From contig NZ_JAOEAL010000003.1 in the NCBI RefSeq assembly GCF_029835735.1, forward strand, positions 1 to 64,000: a stretch of DNA of 64,000 nt. Reading direction: 5' to 3'. Shown in pieces: positions 1 through 7,554 of this stretch. How positions within the stretch are numbered: the stretch's first letter is position 1; each line of letters begins with the position of its first letter. The stretch comes from Shewanella sp. GD04112 (lineage in GTDB: Bacteria > Pseudomonadota > Gammaproteobacteria > Enterobacterales > Shewanellaceae). The position numbers were made by a program, and so were the translations under genes. The notes beneath the pieces are model-generated. The model did no database searches, had not been told where the DNA came from, and worked only from the letters and a program-made list of their open reading frames with translations.

Positions 1-1
1 G

Positions 2-79
2 GGCGGCTACCCGCTGTCTCAAGAATTTGGATTGTCTTACTACCCTGCCCTACTGACTCCGACAGGTATTTACCAATAA
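2..79 (+). CDS. C-terminal tail of a probable ICE-type conjugation protein (5' end outside window)
   Basis: An open frame enters from the left edge and stops at 77-79, giving about 25 residues that end YYPALLTPTGIYQ. The tail has the look of a thioredoxin-like cis-proline loop (YPALLT). From memory it resembles the end of the PFL_4695-type integrating-conjugative-element proteins encoded near TraD in such systems. The presence of MPF_G genes later in the window makes that plausible, but the fragment is too short for certainty. It could equally be the end of another thiol-disulfide protein. Confidence 0.45.
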   Translation, partial: GGYPLSQEFGLSYYPALLTPTGIYQ

Positions 80-136
80 CCTCGGGCTCATAGTATGAAG
101 CCAGCATTCAAAATCCGCATGAGATAGGTTTCTTTT

Positions 137-757
137 ATGTTCAAGAATTACGCAGAGGAAAGCGGCGGTTTGGACTTGTTAACTATTTTGGGTTCAACGG
201 TCGGAATTATCATATCAATGCTAGTTATCTGGTTATTGTGTATTTTCAGCCTATACATCGCTTATAAGCTAGAGCGCTTGCTCATGCGTCGTGACCGACG
301 TGATAGGGCGAAGATTTGTAGGCACGAGGCCAACATAAAGAATGCGATAAAGTTCTTAGGTGAAATTAATGGCCTGCCACCAGCTCATAGAATGAGCAGG
401 CTAAAGTGTGATATTACCCCTTATGTTTTTGAGGAAGCTGTTTTGACTGGGATAGAGAGATCCGGCTATCCCGTTGTTCGGGGTCGTCGGTATTCAGGCG
501 ACGGCGGTATTGACGGCAAGTTCACGGTTGGGAAAGTAAAGTATTTCGTTCAATCAAAGCGATACAAAAGCTACATCAACCCCCGTCATGTAAAAGACTT
601 TGACCAGCTATGCCAGCGCCATAAAGTTAGGGGAGTCTTTGCCCATACAGGGCGTACCGGATACCGCTCTAAAGACCAATTCACCCTAAGCGATCACATC
701 GAGCTTGTTAGTGGAGATAAGCTACTTCGGCTGCTTGATGGGCAAATCAAATTTTAA
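137..757 (+). CDS. Membrane-anchored Mrr-like restriction endonuclease domain protein
   Basis: This 206-residue protein has one strong transmembrane segment at about residues 16-46, a basic linker, and a C-terminal PD-(D/E)XK nuclease-like domain. The domain shows GDGGIDG at 121-127 and VQSKRY at about 138-143, the D...QxK pattern of the Mrr_cat family. Mrr proteins cut modified DNA; small membrane-anchored relatives are common on conjugative elements and their role there is unclear. The ATG follows a weak ribosome site. It sits between a probable conjugation gene tail and an SSB-like gene, so a role in processing or guarding transferred DNA is an inference. The domain call is fairly secure; activity is not shown. 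Confidence 0.7.
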   Translation: MFKNYAEESGGLDLLTILGSTVGIIISMLVIWLLCIFSLYIAYKLERLLMRRDRRDRAKICRHEANIKNAIKFLGEINGLPPAHRMSRLKCDITPYVFEEAVLTGIERSGYPVVRGRRYSGDGGIDGKFTVGKVKYFVQSKRYKSYINPRHVKDFDQLCQRHKVRGVFAHTGRTGYRSKDQFTLSDHIELVSGDKLLRLLDGQIKF

Positions 758-1006
758 AGCTATCGGCAGACTATTGACGGACTAATCAATTTTTAAAACT
801 GCAGGTTGCAACTAAATCAGGGAATGTGCATCATGGAGGCTCTATTACAGCCTCCGACGATGAAAGGTTTCGTCACTACCCCTCAGTTTAAGTTCTACCC
901 TGTTCCAAAATTAATCCAATCAATCCAGCAGTTTCATTTTCAATTCGATTTGAAGATGCCTTTTGCTATTTGAATTTTATTCAATTTAACTAAGAGATAA
1001 TCCAAT
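758..1006. other. Gap with a 7-bp hairpin and a possible 46-codon ORF
   Basis: The gap holds a perfect inverted repeat, GGAGGCT at 835-841 and AGCCTCC at 849-855, with a 7-nt loop but no T-run. It may be a weak terminator or an attenuator before the SSB-like gene. An ATG at 833 opens a 46-codon frame ending at 973, but its ribosome site is poor and its start lies in the hairpin, so I do not call it a gene. Confidence 0.4.
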
Positions 1007-1747
1007 ATGACTACTTCAACTAAACTACACATGAACAGCCGTACAGCAATCGTTGGCGGTATTGTTAGTTCAATCCAGCAACACCAAATCAACGGCAAGC
1101 AAGCTGTTTGGCTTGAGATTCCAAATAAGAATCCTGCTCAACAGCCAACCTACGTAACTCTACTAATTGGAACAGAACACCAAATCACTACAGGCCAAGT
1201 GCTTGGGGTTAAAGGGTTCTTCGACTCAGTTGAGTTTTCCGGCCAAAACAACTCCACCTTCACAGTCACTGTTATTGATGTAACTGAGATTCTTGTCTAC
1301 GGAGGTAATTCGTGGATTTCAATTAACTCGGCAACAATTGCCGGAAATGTTGGAACCGTGGACGTTGCAAACGGCTGGATCAATTTCAGCGTGGCTACAA
1401 CCAAATCTAAAAAGTTAGACAATGGCCAATGGGATAATCAAACCGTTTGGCTTAAGTGCAGTATCAAAGAGGATAAGGCCACGCCGCCTCAAAAGGGCGA
1501 TGTAGTTTGTTTCGATGGAGCTTTGAAAGCGGAAAGCTACACTGACAGAAACGGCAACGCCGTGAACTCTGTTAGCTTCTTCGTGAATAAATTCATCGTT
1601 AACAAGCCGAAATCATCTGCAAACGCAGCACAACAACCACAGAGTAACGCTCAATCGTATCAACCTGCCCCGCAGCAACAGTACGCACCAGCTTCTCAAC
1701 AGCAGTACGCACCAGCCTCTCAACAGGCTTACCAGTACCGCAAGTAA
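1007..1747 (+). CDS. SSB-like protein with two OB folds and a Q-rich tail
   Basis: The 246-residue product reads as two single-stranded-DNA-binding OB-fold units, roughly residues 10-98 and 100-198. The second carries the SSB-like pattern AGNVGTVD...WINFSVATT...VWLKCSI...KGDVVCFDGALKAESY. The C-terminus (about 200-246) is glutamine/proline rich with two copies of QQYAPAS. It ends in YQYRK rather than the acidic tip by which host SSB recruits partners, so it should coat DNA without calling in host repair enzymes. A role in protecting plasmid ssDNA during transfer or replication is inferred. It is followed by an operator-like palindrome and a terminator that an IS has split. Confidence 0.7.
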   Translation: MTTSTKLHMNSRTAIVGGIVSSIQQHQINGKQAVWLEIPNKNPAQQPTYVTLLIGTEHQITTGQVLGVKGFFDSVEFSGQNNSTFTVTVIDVTEILVYGGNSWISINSATIAGNVGTVDVANGWINFSVATTKSKKLDNGQWDNQTVWLKCSIKEDKATPPQKGDVVCFDGALKAESYTDRNGNAVNSVSFFVNKFIVNKPKSSANAAQQPQSNAQSYQPAPQQQYAPASQQQYAPASQQAYQYRK

Positions 1748-1763
1748 TCCGGTCCACTATAGG

Positions 1764-1778
1764 TTTGCATTCAGCAAA
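1764..1778. promoter_or_regulatory. 15-bp palindrome TTTGCA-type operator, site 1
   Basis: The sequence TTTGCATTCAGCAAA has TTTGC/GCAAA arms. The identical 15-mer recurs at 57901, and close variants occur at 5534, 8044, 9180, 35864, 40495, 43762, 53664 and 60367. Most of these are intergenic, which suggests a shared DNA-binding protein. Here it lies just after the SSB-like gene. Confidence 0.5.
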
Positions 1779-1855
1779 CTTATTTTGATACCGGCGATGC
1801 CACAACCATAACATCAATCTGCTTCGGCACGTTGAACACCGCTATAAGGACGCCC

Positions 1856-1864
1856 TACCCGGCG
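1856..1864. repeat. 9-bp target duplication, left copy
   Basis: TACCCGGCG is repeated exactly at 3193-3201 on the other side of the IS10-like element. Nine base pairs is the IS10 duplication length. Confidence 0.95.
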
Positions 1865-3192
1865 CTGAAGGATCCCCTCATAAATCAGCCATAGCATAGC
1901 CATATTTGAGCAACTGATTGGCGAATAATACCCAGGCCGCCAGCAATTCTTTCTCCGTGATTTGATAATCAGGCCGCCTGAGTACCTCCAATCCCAAGCG
2001 AATCGTTGAGAGTACCGTTCGATGCCCAATGGTATTGGCCTGAAAATGCTTATCCCAGCCCTGTTGCTGTGCGTGTAAACCAACTAGCCACAACAGGCAT
2101 TGAACCATCAACGCTATCAGTAGGATGATGTCGAATCGCTCTGGACTGTTGGTACGACTTTGGCGTAAGCCAAAGCCGTATGCCGGGCTTTTGAGGTCAC
2201 GAAAGGTTTCCTCTATTTGCATACGTTTGGCGTACAGGTTTACCAGCTGCTTTGGGCTCCGAGATTCTGGTGGTAAATTGCTGGCTAACACCCAAGGCTC
2301 TTTCGCCGATGTTGAGTACGTTTTTGCCGATGGATGGTGGCAATTAGTCCTCGTTGAACGCTGATTTGTACGCCCCTTAGGTTTGCTACGATAAAGCGTG
2401 AGATGGCAATTGATAGGGTTAGTTTTGGTCAAGGTCTTACAACCCAGGCTCTTCGCTTGACCGTTGGCCAAGTCATGTGTACTGCGAACTGCACGCCAAT
2501 TTTCAGCGCCAATATCTGCAAATTGAACTGTACCGCGAATACGGCTTAGCCAAAACCAACCATGCGCCTCAACCTCTTTGTACCAAGGCACTTTGAACCC
2601 CGCGTCAGTCACGATGAGAGGGGTAACATGCAAAGGTAAAATCTTGGCTAAGTCCGCTAAAAAACCGTTGTGGGAGGCCTTAGAGCATTGTTCTGATAGG
2701 GGATAGGACTTCTCATACAGGGTAATAGAGCGGCCATTGAAGGCTATTGAGGCGCGCAGAGCCATGATGCGTTTATGCTCTCGGATGTCTGACCAATCGA
2801 CGAGCACAATCGGCATAGGGTTACCAGAACAGATGAGGCTGGCATGCCATTGGTAGACAGCTAACCGTTCTTGATGCAGATGCGTGTTGCCGAGCAAACG
2901 ATCAATGCGCTTGATGTTGTGCTTGGTTCGGGCCGTGGTTGGTAAATTTCGACCTAACTCAGTCAAGGTCAGTGTCTTACATTCAATCAGTGCCTTAGAG
3001 GCCAGCATCAAGCTGTTTAATCGTTTTAGGTGAAGTTCTGGGCAGTATTGGTGTAAAGAATGTTGTAGGATATTGGCTTCGCGCATCTTGTTGTCCAAGT
3101 GTAGTTTTTAGCGAAACCATTTGATCATGCAACAAGATGCGCTTCCACCCTAATTTGATGATTTATTTGTAAATCATCAGGGGATTCTTCAG
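1865..3192 (-). mobile_element. IS10-like insertion sequence (IS4 family), complete
   Basis: The element is 1328 bp, close to IS10's 1329. Its ends CTGAAGGATCCCCT and the inverted CTGAAGAATCCCCTGATGAT match IS10 ends, and it is flanked by the exact 9-bp duplication TACCCGGCG. It carries one transposase gene on the minus strand. The transposase differs from IS10 at many residues, so this is a relative rather than IS10 itself. Confidence 0.93.
1878..3086 (-). CDS. IS10-like transposase
   Basis: The product is 402 residues, the same length as the IS10 transposase, and follows it closely in order and motif: CPELHLKRLNSL near the N-terminus, MPIVLVDWSDIRE with a catalytic Asp, LIVTDAGFKVPWYK with the second Asp, and YAKRMQIEETFRDLKS carrying the Y-R-E-K signature with the catalytic Glu. 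I chose the ATG at 3086 because it gives the IS10 length; a TTG four codons upstream is also open. It performs cut-and-paste transposition through hairpin intermediates. The frame is intact, so the element may be active. Confidence 0.93.
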   Translation of the reverse strand: MREANILQHSLHQYCPELHLKRLNSLMLASKALIECKTLTLTELGRNLPTTARTKHNIKRIDRLLGNTHLHQERLAVYQWHASLICSGNPMPIVLVDWSDIREHKRIMALRASIAFNGRSITLYEKSYPLSEQCSKASHNGFLADLAKILPLHVTPLIVTDAGFKVPWYKEVEAHGWFWLSRIRGTVQFADIGAENWRAVRSTHDLANGQAKSLGCKTLTKTNPINCHLTLYRSKPKGRTNQRSTRTNCHHPSAKTYSTSAKEPWVLASNLPPESRSPKQLVNLYAKRMQIEETFRDLKSPAYGFGLRQSRTNSPERFDIILLIALMVQCLLWLVGLHAQQQGWDKHFQANTIGHRTVLSTIRLGLEVLRRPDYQITEKELLAAWVLFANQLLKYGYAMADL

Positions 3193-3227
3193 TACCCGGC
3201 GTCCTTTTTTTTACTTGGAGAAACCCT

Positions 3228-3341
3228 ATGTCTGATTTCTACAAAACACTACTGCAAAACTTCCCATGGAAACACTACGCAATTTTTACCTGCGTCTTGG
3301 CCATGTTCTGTTTCGTCTACTCCGCATTTGAGGGGATCTAA
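3228..3341 (+). CDS. 37-residue membrane peptide
   Basis: A GGAG ribosome site precedes the ATG at 3228. The peptide starts MSDFYKTLLQNFPWK and has one hydrophobic segment (YAIFTCVLAMFCFVYSAF). It is the first gene after the split terminator and is followed 2 bp later by another small membrane protein, so the pair is probably cotranscribed. I recognise no family. Single-span peptides of this type are common on conjugative plasmids, but the function is unknown. Confidence 0.6.
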   Translation: MSDFYKTLLQNFPWKHYAIFTCVLAMFCFVYSAFEGI

Positions 3342-3343
3342 CT

Positions 3344-3484
3344 ATGCTGCAAATCACCAGAAATGAATTCCTCTACCTTGGCCTATTGGTCTGGTGGTGC
3401 ATTCAAGCTGGCACGAAAGCGACGTATCTCTTAGGTCTAGCAACCTTCATCGCCCTTGGTGCTGCTGGCTTCAACTCTCTTTAA
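3344..3484 (+). CDS. 46-residue membrane peptide
   Basis: The ATG lies two bases after the previous stop. The product begins MLQITRNEFLYLGLLVWWC and is hydrophobic almost throughout, with a likely span at YLLGLATFIALGAAGF. Tight packing with the preceding 37-residue peptide suggests translational coupling and joint action, possibly as a small membrane complex. No family is recognised. Confidence 0.6.
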   Translation: MLQITRNEFLYLGLLVWWCIQAGTKATYLLGLATFIALGAAGFNSL

Positions 3485-3514
3485 ATCCAACCAATCAACT
3501 AAAGGTATTCAGCA

Positions 3515-3793
3515 ATGAATCCAACTTTAAAAACAGGCTATCGCTTTTTCTTTGTATCGCTCTATCTAAACCGCCCAGTCGCTGTATTGGGCTTGGGAAT
3601 GACAGATACGTTACATGGACTAGCCATTGCTCAAAACTCAGTTGATGCAACTGATCTCTACATCGAGAAAAGCAAGCTATACGAAAATTGCATTCACTAC
3701 TCATGCTGCGAACTTGCGGCCAAACAACAGATTAGTGACTACCTGTTACCTAGCGCATTTGCCGGGTATCAGAGCGCCGTTGTCGAAGCTTGA
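3515..3793 (+). CDS. Hypothetical protein, 92 residues
   Basis: AAAGGT lies at a good distance before the ATG. The product (MNPTLKTGYRFFFVSLYLN...) has an N-terminal aromatic/hydrophobic stretch, three cysteines mid-protein (NCIHYSCCELAAKQQISDYL) and no domain I know. It belongs to a run of four to five small genes on the same strand whose leaders share a WWTCYAACCAAYCA-like motif. Overlapping frames on both strands look like shadows. Confidence 0.55.
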   Translation: MNPTLKTGYRFFFVSLYLNRPVAVLGLGMTDTLHGLAIAQNSVDATDLYIEKSKLYENCIHYSCCELAAKQQISDYLLPSAFAGYQSAVVEA

Positions 3794-3840
3794 CCCCAAT
3801 AGCGCAAATCTAACCAACCAGACCAAAAGGAACAAACTAA

Positions 3841-4107
3841 ATGACTACGCAAACCATTCTTGAAGTGATGATGCAAGATATTGTCGGGGATTATGACACG
3901 CCTGATTTCATTGACGAATGGCAATGGGTCAAGTCCATATCCTCGTTTTCTCACAATGAGAACGGCGATTTCGGCATTTGGGAGTTTTTTGTAAACGTCT
4001 ACAAGGTGCAACACTCCGGTGATCGCATTCCTGAAAAACTTCTACCTGTCTTTGAGGAAGCCATTAAAGCTGGCCACAGCTTTGTGTGGTTCCACCAAGG
4101 CACTTAA
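3841..4107 (+). CDS. Hypothetical acidic protein, 88 residues
   Basis: AAAAGGAAC precedes the ATG by a suitable gap. The soluble, acidic product (TPDFIDEWQWVKSISSFSHNENGDFGIWEF) is rich in aromatics. No domain is recognised. Same strand and same leader motif as the neighbours suggest a cotranscribed accessory set, and the length is typical of small regulators or anti-restriction factors, though nothing specific supports either. Confidence 0.55.
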   Translation: MTTQTILEVMMQDIVGDYDTPDFIDEWQWVKSISSFSHNENGDFGIWEFFVNVYKVQHSGDRIPEKLLPVFEEAIKAGHSFVWFHQGT

Positions 4108-4182
4108 CCAATCCGCAATACCCGCCCTAGTTAGATTTAAAGCTAGGGCGTCAATCCAACCAACCAAAGTAAGGAAATTTCC

Positions 4183-4737
4183 ATGGGATTTTTTAGCTAC
4201 CTAACCGCAGATAAGAAACAAAGTATCGCCAATCGTCACTCTGAGATTGGAGCTTCTACCGTTTACCTGCTGCAACCTCACAATCGCGCTCCAATCACTG
4301 AATCAGCATACGATGGTTATGGGGATTTTGGCGGCGTCAATGTGTTCGTCTGGCTTGCCCGGATGAATGCAAAGCAATACGGCGTAAGCATTAAGGGCTA
4401 TGACGATGAACAGTTAGCGAGTCTTGGACAAGCCATTTCTTACTGCACTGTTTGTCGTGATGTTCACAGCGGGGATATTTGGCACGTTTGGGCTGACTAT
4501 CGAAATTTGGTGCCGGGGAAATACTTCAAAGGTAATTGGGGCGCAATCATACCCGAGTTCGGCCAATCAGCTAACCAGCTAATTGAATCTGGACGTTGGG
4601 TAGAGATTGAACTCAATCAAATCAACCCACCGAAGTATCCAATTAAACTGTCACACAATCGTGAAGCTGTTTATGCAGATTTACCCGAATCCGAAAGCTG
4701 TCCGTACCAAGGCTTTCACTACAACACGTATAACTAA
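4183..4737 (+). CDS. Hypothetical protein, 184 residues
   Basis: The ATG follows AAGGAAATTTCC, a good ribosome site. The product starts MGFFSYLTADKKQSI and includes DGYGDFGGVNVFVWLARMN and a cysteine pair YCTVCRDVHSGDIW that could bind metal but is not a full zinc motif. A perfect 8-bp inverted repeat (CGCCCTAG...CTAGGGCG) lies upstream at about 4126-4153, and a terminator follows at 4749. It ends the small-gene run. I do not know the family. Confidence 0.65.
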   Translation: MGFFSYLTADKKQSIANRHSEIGASTVYLLQPHNRAPITESAYDGYGDFGGVNVFVWLARMNAKQYGVSIKGYDDEQLASLGQAISYCTVCRDVHSGDIWHVWADYRNLVPGKYFKGNWGAIIPEFGQSANQLIESGRWVEIELNQINPPKYPIKLSHNREAVYADLPESESCPYQGFHYNTYN

Positions 4738-4748
4738 TCACACCTCTG

Positions 4749-4770
4749 GCCACACACTTCTGTGTGTGGC
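4749..4770 (+). terminator. Hairpin terminator after the small-gene run
   Basis: GCCACACAC and GTGTGTGGC form a perfect 9-bp stem with a TTCT loop, followed by TCCCTTT. It separates the plus-strand run from the minus-strand Sel1 gene. Confidence 0.75.
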
Positions 4771-4810
4771 TCCCTTTAAATCCGATTTGATTTTTTCAAA
4801 ACGGAACCAA

Positions 4811-5317
4811 TCAGATAGACCTTATCAATTTAGCTACTAGCTCAAGAGTAGTGCTAACCGATTTGATTTTCACCCCAAAGAGTTCAGTTTTGGCTGATTT
4901 TGAGCAATTTAAAAACTTATTTAATGTTAAAACCCTCTGTTTCGCAAATAGGTAGCCTTGGTCTGCCGCCTTCTGATACCACTCCACGGCTTTTACATAG
5001 TCCTGTTTAACACCGTGACCATATTCATAAGCAAAGCCGAGGCTGTACTGGCCTTCCTCAGATCCTTGGTCTGCAGACTTCTGATACCATTCCACTGCAT
5101 TCAAATAGTCCTGTTTAACGCCTTTGCCACTGCCGTACATACTTCCGACTTCGCTTTGGGCAAATGCATCACCTTGTTCGGCTGATTCAAGAAATTCTTT
5201 AAATGCACACTGGTAATTTTTCTCCATATAACAAGCGAACCCTTTGTCCACATCAGCCACAGCATTAGTAACACTGAACAAACAAACAATTGGCATCAAA
5301 ATTGTGCGTAATTTCAT
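4811..5317 (-). CDS. Secreted Sel1-like repeat protein
   Basis: The 168-residue product has a signal peptide (MKLRTILMPIVCLFSVTNAVA) and then TPR-like Sel1 repeats. Two clear copies read GSGKGVKQDYLNAVEWYQKSADQG and GHGVKQDYVKAVEWYQKAADQG with matching spacing. Sel1 repeats form alpha-solenoids that hold protein partners, usually in the periplasm here. The gene stands alone on the minus strand between two convergent or divergent plus-strand sets, with its own upstream region. Its partner and role on the plasmid are unknown. Confidence 0.85.
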   Translation of the reverse strand: MKLRTILMPIVCLFSVTNAVADVDKGFACYMEKNYQCAFKEFLESAEQGDAFAQSEVGSMYGSGKGVKQDYLNAVEWYQKSADQGSEEGQYSLGFAYEYGHGVKQDYVKAVEWYQKAADQGYLFAKQRVLTLNKFLNCSKSAKTELFGVKIKSVSTTLELVAKLIRSI

Positions 5318-5634
5318 ACTTAATCCCTTAATTTTAAATCACGTGAGTATGTTAGCCTTAACCGAATTTTGATGCGATCACTGATTCAACCTTCCGTTGT
5401 GGGCTCAGCAGTTAGCGTCCAAACATATTGCACTTCTACAGCGAGTGATCGTTCCTACCCCTGCAACTTGAGCTATCACAGTTTTTTCTTACCTCGCACA
5501 TCACTACCTATCATCTAAACCAACACGCTCAAGTTTGCATTATACAAAATTATAAATAACAGTAACTTAGATTATTAACTTAGTATAATTGCCTGCATGA
5601 ATTGAGCGATATTCCGCTAGCTACAAGGTGTGAC
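5318..5634. other. Divergent promoter region between the Sel1 gene and the GNAT gene
   Basis: No gene is seen. The stretch holds the palindrome TTTGCATTATACAAA at 5534-5548 and a good -10 TATAAT at 5584-5589, about 46 bp before the GNAT ATG. The palindrome lies about 35 bp upstream of that -10, placed as an operator would be. Confidence 0.5.
5534..5548. promoter_or_regulatory. TTTGCA-type operator, site 2
   Basis: TTTGCATTATACAAA differs from a perfect palindrome by one base. It lies upstream of the -10 of the GNAT gene. See site 1 for the family of sites. Confidence 0.5.
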
Positions 5635-6018
5635 ATGAACGAAATCGAATATGAAAAAGGCTATGAAGATATTGCAGCCGCCAGCCCATACATCGACTGG
5701 GAAATTGACGGCGATAGAGCCCTGATTCACCTCGTTTACGTTCCTCCTTCACAGCGCGGGAAAGGAATTGGTAAACAGTTATTCCAATCTGTATTGGACG
5801 CAATCAAGCATGAAGCTGTTAAGACCATTCGCCTTATGTCTGCGCCTCTATGTGGTCGAAGCACAACGGAATACTGGAAGTCGTTAGGTTTTGTTTCAGC
5901 CTATGAAGGTGGCCAGCCAGACAACATTCGGGTGCTGCACAAAGCTGTTAACGGATTCGAGTTGCCCCCTATCGAATCAGTACCTGACGGCGAAGAACGT
6001 CACTATATTTTTGATTAA
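5635..6018 (+). CDS. GNAT-family N-acetyltransferase
   Basis: Starting from the ATG at 5635, which has AAGGTG four bases before it, the product is 127 residues. A TTG 33 bp upstream lacks a ribosome site. It carries the acetyl-CoA loop VPPSQRGKGIGKQLF (motif QRGKGIG at 40-46) and the late EYWKSLGF motif typical of GNAT enzymes. These transfer acetyl from acetyl-CoA to an amine of a small molecule or protein; the substrate cannot be read. It is followed 13 bp later by a small ORF. Confidence 0.85.
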   Translation: MNEIEYEKGYEDIAAASPYIDWEIDGDRALIHLVYVPPSQRGKGIGKQLFQSVLDAIKHEAVKTIRLMSAPLCGRSTTEYWKSLGFVSAYEGGQPDNIRVLHKAVNGFELPPIESVPDGEERHYIFD

Positions 6019-6031
6019 TTGGACTCAAACC

Positions 6032-6211
6032 ATGAGCAAGCAGATAGCTGAAACCACCAACCAACTTCATTGCATCGTGGATGAAGATGATAACGTCCTC
6101 GCTGACGGCCTGACACTTTTTGAAGCCGAAAGACAACTGACAATATTTTTGAACCATGGCGAAGATTGCTACATAGGAGATTCTGAACTGCAGACAATTC
6201 GAGGTACGTAA
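6032..6211 (+). CDS. Hypothetical protein, 59 residues, possibly frameshifted at its end
   Basis: The ATG lies 13 bp after the GNAT stop and gives a 59-residue acidic product (MSKQIAETTNQLHCIVDEDD...). No family is recognised. Just past its stop, the +1 frame stays open for 25 highly charged codons (FEVRKERLRAYKERKKAREA...) and ends right before a terminator. The intact ancestral gene may therefore have been longer and lost its frame near 6195-6205. Neither version has a known domain. Confidence 0.5.
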   Translation: MSKQIAETTNQLHCIVDEDDNVLADGLTLFEAERQLTIFLNHGEDCYIGDSELQTIRGT

Positions 6212-6280
6212 AGAGCGACTAAGAGCATATAAAGAAAGGAAAAAGGCCAGAGAAGCTAAAGCAGCAACAAAGTAGTAAGT

Positions 6281-6302
6281 AAGCGCCCTCGGGCGCTTTA
6301 TT
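6281..6302 (+). terminator. Rho-independent terminator
   Basis: AAGCGCCC and GGGCGCTT form a stem with a 2- to 4-nt loop, followed by TTATT. It closes the GNAT operon. Confidence 0.8.
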
Positions 6303-6389
6303 ATACCCCATAAAAATTCCACGCCTTTTCTGAAAGCTATTCAAAAAAATCACATCATGCCCTAACTCTAATCAGATAGGGCTTCCAGT

Positions 6390-6959
6390 TTGAACAATCC
6401 AATTCCAAAGCCGCCATTCAAGCAAGTTAAAGGCAAGCTCGGTCGTGCCTACAAGCGCAGCCAAACGAACGCCGCCGGGCTAGGTGAGGAAGTCATTATT
6501 GAGCCTGCAGGTAGCGACTATGTGGCTATTGATGTTCGCTCACGCCAGCTCACAGAAAGCGCGAATATTGGCAATAAACGCATTCACCGATTAGTTCTCA
6601 GCTCAACCGAAGCCGTTTCCATGGGCAGTATTTTGTTGCACCTGGGCGAGAGTCTTTTAGATCGAGACGAGAAAACTTGTTACATCACGGTGTCCACTGA
6701 AAAAACAGAGATTGGTGAAAACTTTATTCGTGAAGATTTGGCGACTGCTGAACAGCGAATTGCCCGGCGTAAATCTCGAAGTCACCTATTTGGATTAGCT
6801 CAACGATGCTTGGAAACCTGCACAAATGAGAAATTCATAGAACAAATGACAGCAAACCTTGCTGCTTGGGCTATTGCAGAGCAAGACGAGTTTGCAATAA
6901 ACAAAGCTGAAAAAGCCATTTTCCAACTCGGGCTAGTCTCGAAGGACGCGCTGAATTAA
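6390..6959 (+). CDS. Hypothetical protein, 189 residues (TTG start)
   Basis: The frame opens with TTG at 6390 (MNNPIPKPPFKQVKGKLGRAYKR); no ATG is available near the N-terminus. The start of the protein is basic and proline rich. The middle has RIHRLVLSSTEAVSMGSILLHLGESLLD and a conserved-looking basic helix EQRIARRKSRSHLFGLAQRC. No family is recognised; a nucleic-acid-binding role is only a guess from the charge. The next gene starts directly on its stop codon (TAA then ATG), so they form an operon with the PilZ gene further on. Confidence 0.6.
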   Translation: MNNPIPKPPFKQVKGKLGRAYKRSQTNAAGLGEEVIIEPAGSDYVAIDVRSRQLTESANIGNKRIHRLVLSSTEAVSMGSILLHLGESLLDRDEKTCYITVSTEKTEIGENFIREDLATAEQRIARRKSRSHLFGLAQRCLETCTNEKFIEQMTANLAAWAIAEQDEFAINKAEKAIFQLGLVSKDALN

Positions 6960-7172
6960 ATGCTAATAGCAACTAAAAATGGCTGGTTGATATCTGCCGA
7001 TCTAATAACCGAAACCGAGAAATATTGGGAAGTGAAAGCATTCGACGAGCCCACTCCAAGAAAAATAAGTAAGTCTGACGACCAGCAGCAAGTTTTCAGC
7101 GATATGGCAACGGCACTTCACTTTGCCGGAGCGCATGACATAGCTGAACACTTAGAGCAACCAAATATATAA
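6960..7172 (+). CDS. Hypothetical protein, 70 residues
   Basis: The ATG begins on the base after the preceding TAA, a sign of translational coupling. The soluble product (MLIATKNGWLISADLITETEKYWEVKAFDE...) has a short beta-rich start and an acidic helical end. No family is recognised. Confidence 0.55.
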   Translation: MLIATKNGWLISADLITETEKYWEVKAFDEPTPRKISKSDDQQQVFSDMATALHFAGAHDIAEHLEQPNI

Positions 7173-7188
7173 ACGAAGGATTATTGTT

Positions 7189-7533
7189 ATGCACACAGCC
7201 TCAACACTAAATACGCAACCCAAAATTCCTGTAGACAATGTTAAGAGCTACCTTAACCATGAACGACGCGCCGAAGTTCGCATTTGCATGGACAGAGAAG
7301 CTGTCATATTGCGCTGGAATGAAACCAATGGGCAGGAACAAACCGATGAAGCTAGTTGCATTGATCTTTCAAGAGGCGGGGTTTTATTGGCTCACTCTAA
7401 GCCCTTTGAATTAGGTGATACGTTAAAAATCACTTTTAATGCCAACTCCATGCTTCAATCTACGATTACTGGCGTGGTGTGTAGATGCAATTGGAGCGGT
7501 TCTGAATATTCAGTCGCACTTCAACTTATTTAA
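7189..7533 (+). CDS. PilZ-domain c-di-GMP-binding protein
   Basis: The 114-residue product is a single PilZ domain. The RxxxR motif appears as ERRAEVR (R27 and R31) and the (D/N)xSxxG motif as DLSRGG (residues 59-64), both needed to bind cyclic di-GMP; the beta-barrel strands follow to residue 114. Such stand-alone PilZ proteins alter partners in response to c-di-GMP, often pili, motility or adhesion. AAGGATT precedes the ATG. The window also encodes a type IVb pilus, so a link is possible but unproven. Confidence 0.85.
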   Translation: MHTASTLNTQPKIPVDNVKSYLNHERRAEVRICMDREAVILRWNETNGQEQTDEASCIDLSRGGVLLAHSKPFELGDTLKITFNANSMLQSTITGVVCRCNWSGSEYSVALQLI

Positions 7534-7554
7534 CGGTCGTAGGAAGTATCGAAA

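Larger units (their letters stand above)
1848..3212 (+). terminator. Rho-independent terminator split by an IS10-like insertion
   Basis: Removing the insertion sequence and one target copy rejoins GGACGCC (1848-1854), loop CTACCC (1855-1860) and GGCGTCC (1861-1864 plus 3202-3204), followed by eight T (3205-3212). This is a classic terminator. The 9-bp target duplication covers most of the loop and the 3' arm, so the insertion broke the hairpin. Confidence 0.8.

Noticed and set aside
833..973. A 46-codon ORF before the SSB-like gene
   Set aside because: It has a poor ribosome site and its start lies within a hairpin; composition gives no support for coding.
3394..3863. Other open frames overlapping the small genes at 3344-4107
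   Set aside because: They lack good ribosome sites and overlap frames that have them; they look like shadows.
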